Source: JADJPL01 sp964607915 (GTDB lineage: Bacteria; Bacteroidota; Bacteroidia; Chitinophagales; Saprospiraceae). Taken from it: a DNA stretch of 53,889 nucleotides. Made by a program: the position numbers and the translations under genes. Position 1 is the stretch's first letter; each line of letters opens with the position of its first letter. The notes beneath the pieces were generated by a model. The model was not told where the DNA came from, did no database searches, and was given only the letters and a program-made list of their open reading frames with translations. Below, in pieces: positions 31,735 to 39,994 of this stretch. Location of the stretch: positions 1 through 53,889 of the forward strand of contig CAZSMU010000009.1 in NCBI GenBank assembly GCA_964607915.1, given 5' to 3'.

Positions 31735-32817
31735 TTACAAACTACCGGTGCCGGCTCTGGCGATCATGAGCAGCTCGATCACATTTTCGCGGTTGAGGGC
31801 GCCGATGAGAACGCCCTCCTCATAGACGGGGCAGATTTCCAGTTTCTGGTTGCTCATTTGCAGAAAGACCTCTTCCAGCGGCTGATCGGGGTGCAGGTGT
31901 AACAGGGCTCGGTTTACGACATCTGCCAGCGGGCTGTCCATCCCGGCCTGGTGCAAGCCCGCGATGAGCTCATCGCGGGTGAGGGCACCCATAATCTCGC
32001 CTTCGGCCGCTACGAGAAACTCTTTTTCCTGTCCGTCGAGTAGTAAGCGGGTAGCTTCGCGCAGGGTTTGGTGGCTTTGCAACACCGTATGCCGATGCAT
32101 AAGGGCGTCGCGCACCTTGTATTTTGCGAGGATGGAGTGCGTACCTTCGTAATCGGCCTCCGACCCGGCTCCGAGATAGATGAAAATGCCGATAAAAACG
32201 AGCCATACATTGGAGTAGAGGCCTACAAACACGAAGCCTATGGCAAGTACCTGGCCTATGCGGGCGGCAATCCGGGTCGCTTTGGCTCGGTCGAAGCGAA
32301 GGGAGAGCAGGGCGCGCAGGATGCGTCCGCCATCCATGGGGAAGGCGGGGATGAGGTTGAATAAGAACAGGATGAGGTTGACAGCGAGCAAGTTGCCGGC
32401 GAAATAGCCGGGATTGTACTCGGTGCGAATGGCCGAGGGGTCCCAGTGGCCGCTCAGCAGGAGCACGCCCCCGATCAGGAGGGCGATAGCCAGGTTGACC
32501 GCAGGACCGGCGATGGCGATCCAGAACTCCTGCCAGGGCTTTTCGGGCATGCGCTCCATGCTGGCCACGCCCCCGATTGGGAGGAGGGTGATGTGGGCCG
32601 TTTTTACCCCAAAGCGTTGCCCGGTGAGGGCATGGCCGAGTTCGTGCAGCAAGACGAACAAAAAGAGCAGCAGCACCAGCCCGAATTGCCCTATCCCCGT
32701 TCCGGATTCGAAGTTGGACAGGGCGCCGAACCCCATCCACGCCAGGAGGATGAGGAAGGTCCAGTGTAGATAGATGTCAATACCCGATATTTTGGCGATG
32801 CGGAGGGACCATTTCAT
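31735..32817 (-). CDS. M50 site-2 protease with C-terminal CBS pair
   Basis: This is a 360-residue intramembrane zinc metalloprotease of the SpoIVFB/Rip3-like group. Zinc ligands lie in LLHELGHALT (His58, Glu59, His62) and the third in NLIPAFPMDGGRIL (Asp of MDGG). Several hydrophobic segments place the site inside the membrane. From about residue 220 there are two CBS motifs: RDALMHRHTVLQSHQTLREA and ALLHLHPDQPLEEVFLQM, ending IGALNRENVIELLM. CBS pairs usually sense adenine nucleotides, so activity may respond to energy state (inference). Substrates of such enzymes are membrane-bound regulators, often anti-sigma factors, but no partner is adjacent. The aldolase gene follows 20 bases later. 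Confidence 0.92.
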   Translation of the reverse strand: MKWSLRIAKISGIDIYLHWTFLILLAWMGFGALSNFESGTGIGQFGLVLLLFLFVLLHELGHALTGQRFGVKTAHITLLPIGGVASMERMPEKPWQEFWIAIAGPAVNLAIALLIGGVLLLSGHWDPSAIRTEYNPGYFAGNLLAVNLILFLFNLIPAFPMDGGRILRALLSLRFDRAKATRIAARIGQVLAIGFVFVGLYSNVWLVFIGIFIYLGAGSEADYEGTHSILAKYKVRDALMHRHTVLQSHQTLREATRLLLDGQEKEFLVAAEGEIMGALTRDELIAGLHQAGMDSPLADVVNRALLHLHPDQPLEEVFLQMSNQKLEICPVYEEGVLIGALNRENVIELLMIARAGTGSL

Positions 32818-32847
32818 ATCCGATGGTTTAGAAAAGGTAAACTTGAA

Positions 32848-32881
32848 CGGGCACCCACCTTACCATAAAGATGGATGCCCG
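32848..32881 (-). terminator. Probable terminator of the nhaD gene
   Basis: CGGGCACCCACCTT pairs with AAGATGGATGCCCG, with two G-U type mismatches over 14 bases and a 6-base loop. It lies 68 bases after the nhaD stop on the minus strand. The T-run is weak. Confidence 0.4.
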
Positions 32882-32948
32882 TGCAAGATAATACATTCTG
32901 CCTGGTATAGCGGCGGGATTTTTTATACCCAAAACCGGGTGGGGAGGA

Positions 32949-34232
32949 CTATATCAGATGTTCGAAGAAGTAATCCACAGCGATACCGGCAAAATAGCCG
33001 GACATGGCGAGCAGGCTTATTTTGCGGGCATACCAGAAGAATTCGATTTTCAGGATACCCATGGTAGCAACCCCTGCTGCCGAGCCGATGATGAGGATGC
33101 TGCCGCCGGTCCCTGCGCAATAGGCGAGCAGTTGCCAGAAATTATGGTCGGGCGGATAGGTTTCCAGGGAGTACATGCCCATGGCACCGGCCACGAGGGG
33201 CACGTTGTCCACTACGGCGGAAAGGAGCCCGATTGCGGTATTGATCAGGTACATATTGCCGAACTTATCGTCGAGCCAGGCGGCTACTCCACCGAGGTAG
33301 CCTGCCGATTGCAGACCTGCCACGGCGAGCAGGATACCCAGGAAGAAGAGTACGCTGGGTGTATCGATGCGGGTGAGCGCTGACGCGATAGACAGGGGAG
33401 TACGCTCCATTTCCTGGCCACCGCGGTGCAGGATCTCGGTCAGCATCCAGAGGAGGCCGACGCCGAGCAGGATGCCCATGTAGGGCGGGAGGTGCGTATA
33501 GGTTTTGAATACGGGTACGGCCAGGAGGATACCGACGCCCGCTAAGAGGATGATTTTTTTGTGGGCGTTTTTGACGGTATCTCTTTGAGCTTCACGCTCC
33601 ATGGTTTCGGGTTTTTTGAAATCGCCTTTTACCATGAACAAGGATGCGAGCACCAGGGGGACCAGCAGGTTGAGCATGCTCGGCACGAAGATGGCCTTCA
33701 TGATGGGCAGGGCCGTGATCTGACCGCCAATCCAGAGCATGATGGTCGTCACGTCGCCAATGGGCGACCACGCGCCGCCGGCGTTGGCTGCAATGATGAC
33801 CATACTGCCAAACAGCCAGATGTCTTCTTTGTCGTGCAGTAGTTTTTTCAACAAAGCCGACATGATGATGGCGGTCGTCATGTTGTCCAGAGCAGCGGAT
33901 AGGAAAAAGGTAAGGATGGAAATCCCCCAAAGCAGGGAGCGTTTGCTGTGGGTGTGGATGAGATCGGTGACGAGGCTGAACCCGTGGTGTGCGTCAATGA
34001 GCTCCACAATCGTCATGGCCCCGAGCAGGAAGAACAGTATACTCGAGATTTCGCTCAGGTGTTCGTTGAGCTCGAGGTTCAAAGAAGCCGGGTCGTGTGC
34101 GCCGCCCCCGAGGGCGATGGCAACCCAGATGAGGATACCCGTCACCAGCGCGACGCCTGCCTTGTTGAAGCCGATGAAGTGCTCGGTGGCAATAGCGGCA
34201 TAGCCAAGCAAAAAGAGTAGGATAATCAGCAT
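32949..34232 (-). CDS. nhaD: NhaD-type sodium/proton antiporter (ion-transporter superfamily)
   Basis: This is a 427-residue inner-membrane antiporter exporting Na+ (or Li+) in exchange for H+. It is built of about 12 hydrophobic helices in two repeats. Recognisable segments are FIGFNKAGVALVTGILIWVAI, LGAMTIVELIDAHHGFSLVTD, FFLSAALDNMTTAIIMSALL, NAGGAWSPIGDVTTIMLWI, VLFFLGILLAVAGLQSAG and SAVVDNVPLVAGAMGMY. The DNMTT and DNVPL motifs are the paired unwound hairpins of this fold. The sequence is closer to NhaD than to ArsB or the citrate carriers because of DNMTTA and WSPIGDVTT. Such an antiporter fits a marine or saline organism. It is transcribed away from the second sortilin-like gene, with repeat copy E in between. 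Confidence 0.92.
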   Translation of the reverse strand: MLIILLFLLGYAAIATEHFIGFNKAGVALVTGILIWVAIALGGGAHDPASLNLELNEHLSEISSILFFLLGAMTIVELIDAHHGFSLVTDLIHTHSKRSLLWGISILTFFLSAALDNMTTAIIMSALLKKLLHDKEDIWLFGSMVIIAANAGGAWSPIGDVTTIMLWIGGQITALPIMKAIFVPSMLNLLVPLVLASLFMVKGDFKKPETMEREAQRDTVKNAHKKIILLAGVGILLAVPVFKTYTHLPPYMGILLGVGLLWMLTEILHRGGQEMERTPLSIASALTRIDTPSVLFFLGILLAVAGLQSAGYLGGVAAWLDDKFGNMYLINTAIGLLSAVVDNVPLVAGAMGMYSLETYPPDHNFWQLLAYCAGTGGSILIIGSAAGVATMGILKIEFFWYARKISLLAMSGYFAGIAVDYFFEHLI

Positions 34233-34300
34233 AGCGTTAATAGGTTTCTGCAGTTTTTAAAGACAAGATAAGTACTTCAAAGGTCACTTTTTCTTTAACG

Positions 34301-34340
34301 GACTTGTTGCAGGGGTAGATTCTCTTTCGCAACAAGTTCT
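34301..34340. repeat. Intergenic inverted-repeat element, copy E (short form)
   Basis: GACTTGTTGCAGGGG and the right end TTTCGCAACAAGTTCT face each other across a short spacer, a 40-bp degenerate copy in the divergent gap between nhaD and the second sortilin-like gene. Confidence 0.65.
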
Positions 34341-34443
34341 AATACGGCGAGAGCAAAGAAAATCATTGTAACGGTATTCCCCTTCATTTTTTTACAAAAT
34401 ATTATCTTGACCGCCTTATTTAAAAGCATATAAAAGAATAGCG

Positions 34444-37400
34444 ATGAAAAAAACGGGTATTGTGTTGGGGTGCGCAATCGTATTGGGCATCGGGTCACCA
34501 TTCCGCGCTTTGCAGGCGCAGGATAAAACCGGCGGCATTTCCCCTGCTGCCTGGAGCGGCATGTCGTTCCGAAACATCGGTCCGGCCCGGGGTGGGCGCG
34601 TGACTACTGTAGCCGGGCATCCGGGCGCACCGGGTCATTTTTATATGGGTGCTACGGGTGGAGGAGTTTGGAAAACAACGGATTATGGACAAAGCTGGAA
34701 TAATGTGTCCGACGGTTTTTTCGCCTCGCCATCCATCGGGGCCATCCGGCCTGCGCCTTCCAACCCCTCTGTGGTCTATGTAGGGACGGGCTCGGACGGC
34801 ATCCGCAGCAATGTGATTGCCGGGAAAGGGATGTATAAATCCACAGATGCCGGTAAGACCTGGGCCCACTTGGGCCTGGAAAAAACAGGGCATATCGGTG
34901 CGGTGGAAGTACACCCTACTAATCCGGATATTGCTTTTGTGGCCGCCATAGGCAATGCCTTTGCCGCCAATCCCGAACGGGGGGTGTACAAAACCACCAA
35001 TGGCGGGGTGAGCTGGGAAAAAGTGCTCTTCCTGAGCGATACAGTGGGCTTTTCCGACCTCGAATTCCATCCCTCCAACCCCAACGTGCTGTATGCTGCT
35101 GCCTGGCGGGTGGACCGCAAGCCCTGGACCATCATCAGCGGCGGCACGGAAGGAGGGGTTTACAAATCGGAAGATATGGGCAAGACCTGGCGTAAGGCGG
35201 GGGTAGGCCTGCCAAAGGGCATCATCGGCAAAATTGACCTGGCCGTATCCCCTGCAGCCCCCAGTCGGGTATATGCATTGGTGGAAGCCCTGCCCGGAGA
35301 AGGCGGCCTCTACCGCTCCGACGACCTCGGTGAAAACTGGACCTTGATGAGCACCCGCAGAGAATTGCTGGACCGTCCGTTTTACTACTGCAATGTGGAC
35401 GCCAACCCTTCAAACGCCGATGTCCTCTTCGTATCTTCCACCGACCTCTGGCGCTCGAACGACGGGGGCAAAACCTGGTCTGGCGTATCGGTGCCGCATG
35501 GCGACACCCACGAAATCTGGATCAACCCCCGCGATACGGCAGAATGGATCGAATGCAACGACGGCGGGGCAAACATCACCCGCGACGCGGGCCGCAACTG
35601 GTCCACCCAGGAGAACCAATCTACGGCTGAGCTGTATCAGGTCGCCGTGGACGATCAGTTCCCCTACTGGTTGTATGCAGGGCAGCAGGACAATACGACC
35701 ATCGCCGTGCCCGTCCTTCCGCCCTACGACGCGCCCGCCGGCCCCAAGAGTTTCTGGATGGCCGTGGGAGGCTGCGAAACCGGGCCCGCCGTACCGAAGC
35801 CGGGCAACCACAACATCGTGTATTCCAACTGTAAAGGCTGCTTTGGGGTCTACGACAAGCGCACAGGGCAGGAACGGCAATACTTCATCGGGGCTGCCAA
35901 TATCTACGGGCACAACCCCAAAGACCTCAAGTACCGCTTCCAGCGCGTGACGCCCATCCACGTCTCGCCGCATAACCCCAACGTCGTGTATTATGGCTCG
36001 CAATACCTGCATAAAACGACCGACGACGGCGTCAACTGGCAAATTATCTCGCCTGATCTGACTGCGTTCGAGCCCGACAAGCAGGTCATCTCCGGTTCGC
36101 CCATCACGCGCGACGTCACGGGGGAAGAGTTTTACAGCACTATCTACGACATCAACGAATCCCGTCTGCAAGCGGGGTTGATATGGGTAGGGGCGAACGA
36201 CGGCCCCGTGCACGTGACCCGCGACGGAGGCAAGAAGTGGAGCAATGTCAGTCCGAAAGGCATGCCCGGCGGCGGGCGTGTGGATTGCGTAGAGCCTTCG
36301 CCTCATAAAGCTTCCAAAGCGTATTTCGCCACCTTGCGCTATCAACTCGGCGACCCGCGCCCCTACCTCTACAAAACCAACGATTACGGGCAGAGCTGGA
36401 CGCTGCTCAGCACCGGGCAGAACGGTATCCCGGCAGATTATCCGGTGCGGGTGGTGCGCGAGGACCCGGAGCGCGAGGGCCTGCTGTATGCCGGCACCGA
36501 GTACGGGCTTTTTATTTCCTTTGACGATGGGGCTACCTGGGCCTCTTTTCAGCAAAACCTGCCCATCACCCCGATAACGGATATCGCCCTGGTGCGCGGT
36601 GATTTGGTATTAGCTACGATGGGGCGCGGCTTTTGGGTGCTCGACAACCTGTCGGCCTTGCGGCAGATGTCGCCGGCGGTAGTCGGCAAAGGGAACCACT
36701 TGTTCAAGCCAGCCAACCAGTATCGTCTGCGCTATGGGGCCTCCGGCGAGACGCCGGAGTACCCGGCACCCCGTCTGCTGATAGATTATTCCCTGGGTGC
36801 CCCGGTACAAGGGGAGCTGAAACTGGAAATCCTCAACGCGCAGAAGCAGGTTATCCGTGCCTTCACCAGTGAGCGGCCTTCGCGGGAGAGCATGGCCAGC
36901 ACCCCGCCTAGTATGGCTACCGGCTTTGTAGAAGCAGGCTATAGCGACAACCTGAAAAAGACGGCTGGTTTGCACCGCTTTGCCTGGGACATGCGCCATC
37001 TGGGCTCCTGGGATGCCGCTCGACCGCGCAGCTCCCGCGGGGCGCCGATGGCGGCTCCCGGCACCTACTACGCACGCCTTAGCGTCAATGGAGAAACGGC
37101 AGTGCAGCCCTTTCAACTGCTGATGGACCCCCGTCAGAAAGCTGCCGGCATGCGGGAGTCCGATCTCGTGGCGCAGGAAGCCCTGGGCTTGCAGGTGGTC
37201 GAACTGGAAAGCAAAGCCAAACAGCTCAGCGACCAGATTGAGCAAAAGCGCAAAACGCTGGCGGCAGGCAGTGCAGAGCGCCGTCCGTTCGACGCACTGC
37301 AGGAACAGCTCGTAACCGCTCCCGGCCGGTATATGACCCCGATGCTGCTCGGGCAAATCAGCTACCTGCGGGGCGTCATTGACCAGGCAGACCAAAAGCC

Positions 37401-37479
37401 CGGCCAGGATTCGGCAGAACGCTACGCCGAGCTAAAGGCCTGGTATGAGCGCCTGGCGGCAGAGTGGGGTAAATTGTAA
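34444..37479 (+). CDS. Secreted VPS10/sortilin-like Asp-box beta-propeller protein (second of two)
   Basis: This is a 1011-residue exported protein of the same family as the gene at 8040-10928. A hydrophobic signal segment (GIVLGCAIVLGIGSPFRALQA) precedes WSGMSFRNIGPARGGRVTTV. Asp-boxes include TTDYGQSW, STDAGKTW, TTNGGVSW, SEDMGKTW, SDDLGENW, SNDGGKTW, TRDAGRNW, TTDDGVNW, TRDGGKKW, TNDYGQSW and SFDDGATW. The C-terminal 200 residues are not propeller and include a coiled-coil-like stretch (VVELESKAKQLSDQIEQKRKTL, about 920-940). There is no lipobox or type IX sorting tail that I can identify. A peptidase or glycosidase label would be guesswork. It is a single-gene unit ended by the long hairpin at 37535-37595. 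Confidence 0.88.
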   Translation: MKKTGIVLGCAIVLGIGSPFRALQAQDKTGGISPAAWSGMSFRNIGPARGGRVTTVAGHPGAPGHFYMGATGGGVWKTTDYGQSWNNVSDGFFASPSIGAIRPAPSNPSVVYVGTGSDGIRSNVIAGKGMYKSTDAGKTWAHLGLEKTGHIGAVEVHPTNPDIAFVAAIGNAFAANPERGVYKTTNGGVSWEKVLFLSDTVGFSDLEFHPSNPNVLYAAAWRVDRKPWTIISGGTEGGVYKSEDMGKTWRKAGVGLPKGIIGKIDLAVSPAAPSRVYALVEALPGEGGLYRSDDLGENWTLMSTRRELLDRPFYYCNVDANPSNADVLFVSSTDLWRSNDGGKTWSGVSVPHGDTHEIWINPRDTAEWIECNDGGANITRDAGRNWSTQENQSTAELYQVAVDDQFPYWLYAGQQDNTTIAVPVLPPYDAPAGPKSFWMAVGGCETGPAVPKPGNHNIVYSNCKGCFGVYDKRTGQERQYFIGAANIYGHNPKDLKYRFQRVTPIHVSPHNPNVVYYGSQYLHKTTDDGVNWQIISPDLTAFEPDKQVISGSPITRDVTGEEFYSTIYDINESRLQAGLIWVGANDGPVHVTRDGGKKWSNVSPKGMPGGGRVDCVEPSPHKASKAYFATLRYQLGDPRPYLYKTNDYGQSWTLLSTGQNGIPADYPVRVVREDPEREGLLYAGTEYGLFISFDDGATWASFQQNLPITPITDIALVRGDLVLATMGRGFWVLDNLSALRQMSPAVVGKGNHLFKPANQYRLRYGASGETPEYPAPRLLIDYSLGAPVQGELKLEILNAQKQVIRAFTSERPSRESMASTPPSMATGFVEAGYSDNLKKTAGLHRFAWDMRHLGSWDAARPRSSRGAPMAAPGTYYARLSVNGETAVQPFQLLMDPRQKAAGMRESDLVAQEALGLQVVELESKAKQLSDQIEQKRKTLAAGSAERRPFDALQEQLVTAPGRYMTPMLLGQISYLRGVIDQADQKPGQDSAERYAELKAWYERLAAEWGKL

Positions 37480-37534
37480 AAATAAAGACTTATGCGATAA
37501 GATTATCGCTCGCCTCTGCAGGAGATGGCATTTC

Positions 37535-37595
37535 CTGGACGGGCATCGAAAACCAATTTTCAAGGCGCGAAAATTGGTTTTCGATGCCCGTCCAG
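37535..37595. terminator. Long perfect hairpin (26-bp arms, 9-nt loop)
   Basis: The left arm 37535-37560 begins CTGGACGGGCATCG, the loop is CAAGGCGCG, and the right arm 37570-37595 is an exact complement. It lies 56 bases after the sortilin-like gene. The stem is long and has an AATTTT/AAAATT inner end rather than a classical outer T-run, so RNA-stability or processing roles are possible besides termination. Confidence 0.65.
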
Positions 37596-37704
37596 AGTAA
37601 CGTCGCGCCAAGTCATTCCGCCATCCGTTAACGATGTGTTAACTGATACCCGGGGGAATAGAAAGTAAGTGACGTCGGGTACATTTACGGTCGTTTTGTG
37701 TAGC

Positions 37705-37780
37705 AGACTTGTTGCGAGGGGAATCATTAAGGGGTCAAAAAGGTCTTTTTCCCTCCTCGCTGCCCCCTCGCAACAAGTCT
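37705..37780 (+). repeat. Intergenic inverted-repeat element, copy F (full, 76 bp)
   Basis: The ends AGACTTGTTGCGAGGGG and CCCCTCGCAACAAGTCT are perfect complements over 17 bases. Between them are GAATCATT, GGGGTCAAAAAG and the right module CTTTTTCCCTCCTCGCTG. It is the cleanest copy and matches copy G closely. Confidence 0.85.
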
Positions 37781-37802
37781 AAATCAAATTCACCCGAATG
37801 TA

Positions 37803-38132
37803 ATGAATCGCCTCATCTGGCTCGGTGTGCTGCTTCTGCAGTGTGTGTTTGCCTTCCCGGCACAGGCCAGGGAAGCAGACACTACCGTGGCACAGTTTCT
37901 GAAGCCCGGGCTACACATTGATTTCCACCGCAGCTTTTACCAGCCGCCTCTGCTGGAGATTGTAGAGGCGAATGAAAACGAAAGCTCCCACTGTCATGGG
38001 GATGGTGGAGAGGGGCACTCAGGACGGCAGGCCGTCCTCTCGGAGAGCTACGTACTCCCGGCACTAAACCCGGTAAACTTACAGCGACTTCATCTGCTGT
38101 TGTACCGAATCCACGAGAATTTCCGCTTATAG
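37803..38132 (+). CDS. Small secreted protein of unknown function
   Basis: This is a 109-residue frame with a convincing signal peptide (MNRLIWLGVLLLQCVFAFPA, cut near AQA). The mature part starts READTTVAQFLKPGLHIDFHRSFYQPP. It then has a His/Glu/Gly-rich stretch (NENESSHCHGDGGEGH) that could bind metal, and a Leu-rich end. I do not recognise it. The second half overlaps an 8-bp perfect DNA stem (AGGACGGC / GCCGTCCT near 38023-38040), so it may be only partly real coding. Its position 143 bases before the SulP gene, on the same strand, makes it a possible first gene of the carbon-uptake locus. Confidence 0.5.
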   Translation: MNRLIWLGVLLLQCVFAFPAQAREADTTVAQFLKPGLHIDFHRSFYQPPLLEIVEANENESSHCHGDGGEGHSGRQAVLSESYVLPALNPVNLQRLHLLLYRIHENFRL

Positions 38133-38275
38133 GCATTGGTTCGTCCTGCTGTGGGGGTATCTGCCGGACATGGCATGGTCTCTTTCCAGGGCAATGGATT
38201 TATTTCCAAGATATTCTGCACCGGTATATTTCGGGTGCGGCAAGCCTGTTTTTTTCAACCAATGCATAGTTTCAC

Positions 38276-39871
38276 ATGAAAGATAAAATCCAGCTCCCGA
38301 AGGATGGGCTTCAGGGGCTAAAAGACCATTTTTCTACCGATGCCACTTCCGGGTTCATCGTATTCCTGTTGGCGCTTCCCCTGAGCCTCGGCATTGCCAA
38401 AGCCTCCGACTTTCCTCCGCTGATGGGTTTGTTGACCGCCATTATCGGCGGGATACTGGTCAGTTTGCTGGCGGGTTCGCGGCTCACGATCAAAGGGCCG
38501 GCGGCGGGGCTCATCGTCATCATGGTAGAAGGCGTCGCCGAATTTGGCGGCGGCGAGATTGGCTGGCACTATGTGCTGGGCGCAGCCGTAGTAGCGGGCA
38601 TCATCCAGACGCTGTTCGGGGTGTTTAAGTTGGGGAAGCTCGTCGATTTTTTTCCCTTGTCGGCCGTGCATGGCATGTTGGCGGCAATTGGTATCATTAT
38701 CATCCTCAAGCAGGTACCGGTGTTGTTGAACGACAATCCCAACATGGCGAAAGGCCTGGGGCCGTTTGAGTTATTGGCCAATATGCCGGCTTTTTTCAGT
38801 AAATTAGACATACGTGCCACCACGGTGGGCCTGATCAGTTTTGCCATCATGATGTTTTGGGGAAAAGCGCAGGTTGGCTTTTTGAAAAAAGTACCGGCAG
38901 CGCTGGTCGTGCTGCTCTTTGCCATCCCCGCCGAGCTCCTGCTGGACTTCAAGCATACCGAGCCTCCTTATGCGCTGGTACACATCGGCAACCTGATTGA
39001 GAACATCCGGATCAACGTGGACTTTGGGGGCTTTGCACAGACCGGGGTATTTGTCAAGTACGTGATCATGATTGCCCTGGTGGGGTCTTTGGAATCCCTG
39101 CTCACGGTCAAGGCTATAGATATGATGGATCCCTGGAAGCGCAAGTCAAATGCCAACCAGGACCTGATCGCCGTCGGGGTGGGGAACACCGTAGCGGCCG
39201 TCCTGGGCGGCTTGCCCATGATTTCGGAAGTAGCGCGTAGCTCTGCCAACGTGGCCAATGGGGCCAAGACGCGCTGGGCTAATTTTTTCCATGGCTTCTT
39301 CATTCTGGTATTTGTGGCCTTTGCCGCCCCGCTGATCGAGCTGATCCCCAACACAGCCCTGGCGGCCATGTTGATCTCGGTGGGTATCAAGCTGGCACAT
39401 CCCAGGGAGTTCATCCATATCTTCCAAATCGGCAAAGAGCAGTTGGCTATATTTTTAGTGACGATTTTCTTCACCCTGTACGAGGATTTGCTGGTAGGTA
39501 TTGCGGCCGGTATCGTACTCAAGATGATCATCCACGTCGTCAACGGTACGCCCTGGACCAATCTGTTCAAGGCTCCGGTGTCGGTATCCTTCAACGACGG
39601 GCGGTATCTGGTACAGGTAGGCCGGGCGGCGGTGTTTTCCAACTATCTGGGTTTGAAAGCCAAGTTGGAGGCCATCCCGCAGGGCATGCACATTACGCTG
39701 GACTTTTCGGATACCCGCCTCGTGGACCATTCCGTGATGGAGAACGTGCATCATTTCGAGCACTCGTACCAGGAGTCCGGCGGCACCTTTGAAGTCACGG
39801 GCCTGCACAACCACAAGCCATTGTCGGACCATAAGCTTGCGGCGCGCAAAAACCACGCACACCCTGCATAA
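38276..39871 (+). CDS. SulP-family anion (probable bicarbonate) transporter with STAS domain
   Basis: This is a 531-residue inner-membrane carrier of the SulP/SLC26 family. The transmembrane core has the typical opening FIVFLLALPLSLGIAKASDFPP, SRLTIKGPAAGLIVIM in the substrate-site region, SLESLLTVKAIDMMDPWKRKS and GGLPMISEVARSSANVANGA. The STAS domain starts near 440 (VSVSFNDGRYLVQVGRAAVF) and includes MHITLDFSDTRLVDHSVMENV, then a His-rich tail. SulP proteins carry sulfate, bicarbonate or other anions. The reading as bicarbonate carrier rests on the DabA/DabB genes downstream and is inference, since ion choice is not readable from sequence. It is separated from the DUF2490 gene by repeat copy G, so co-transcription is not certain. 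Confidence 0.88.
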   Translation: MKDKIQLPKDGLQGLKDHFSTDATSGFIVFLLALPLSLGIAKASDFPPLMGLLTAIIGGILVSLLAGSRLTIKGPAAGLIVIMVEGVAEFGGGEIGWHYVLGAAVVAGIIQTLFGVFKLGKLVDFFPLSAVHGMLAAIGIIIILKQVPVLLNDNPNMAKGLGPFELLANMPAFFSKLDIRATTVGLISFAIMMFWGKAQVGFLKKVPAALVVLLFAIPAELLLDFKHTEPPYALVHIGNLIENIRINVDFGGFAQTGVFVKYVIMIALVGSLESLLTVKAIDMMDPWKRKSNANQDLIAVGVGNTVAAVLGGLPMISEVARSSANVANGAKTRWANFFHGFFILVFVAFAAPLIELIPNTALAAMLISVGIKLAHPREFIHIFQIGKEQLAIFLVTIFFTLYEDLLVGIAAGIVLKMIIHVVNGTPWTNLFKAPVSVSFNDGRYLVQVGRAAVFSNYLGLKAKLEAIPQGMHITLDFSDTRLVDHSVMENVHHFEHSYQESGGTFEVTGLHNHKPLSDHKLAARKNHAHPA

Positions 39872-39877
39872 AATCAT

Positions 39878-39953
39878 AGACTTGCTGCAAGGGGAATCAT
39901 TGAGGGGTCAAAGGCTCTTTTTCACCTCCTCGCTGACCCCTCGCAACAAGTCT
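39878..39953 (+). repeat. Intergenic inverted-repeat element, copy G (full, 76 bp)
   Basis: The ends AGACTTGCTGCAAGGGG and CCCCTCGCAACAAGTCT are imperfect complements, with internal GAATCATT, GGGGTCAAAGG and CTTTTTCACCTCCTCGCTGA. It has the same length and orientation as copy F 2.1 kb upstream and starts 6 bases after the sulP stop. Downstream flank ATAGGAT is shared with copy A. Confidence 0.85.
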
Positions 39954-39994
39954 ATAGGATGGCCGACAGCTATTCCGTATATTAACCCGAAAAA

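Larger units (their letters stand above)
37480..37802. other. 323-bp intergenic region with long hairpin and repeat copy F
   Basis: After the sortilin-like gene there is a perfect 26-bp-arm hairpin (37535-37595). A pair of GTTAAC palindromes follows at 37627-37632 and 37638-37643, then repeat copy F (37705-37780). No gene is visible. Promoter signals for the downstream genes should lie here or after copy F, but no TAnnTTTG box stands out. Confidence 0.6.

Noticed and set aside
37627..37643. Paired GTTAAC palindromes 5 bases apart upstream of the carbon locus
   Set aside because: Six-base palindromes are frequent by chance and there is no regulator or second occurrence to support an operator.
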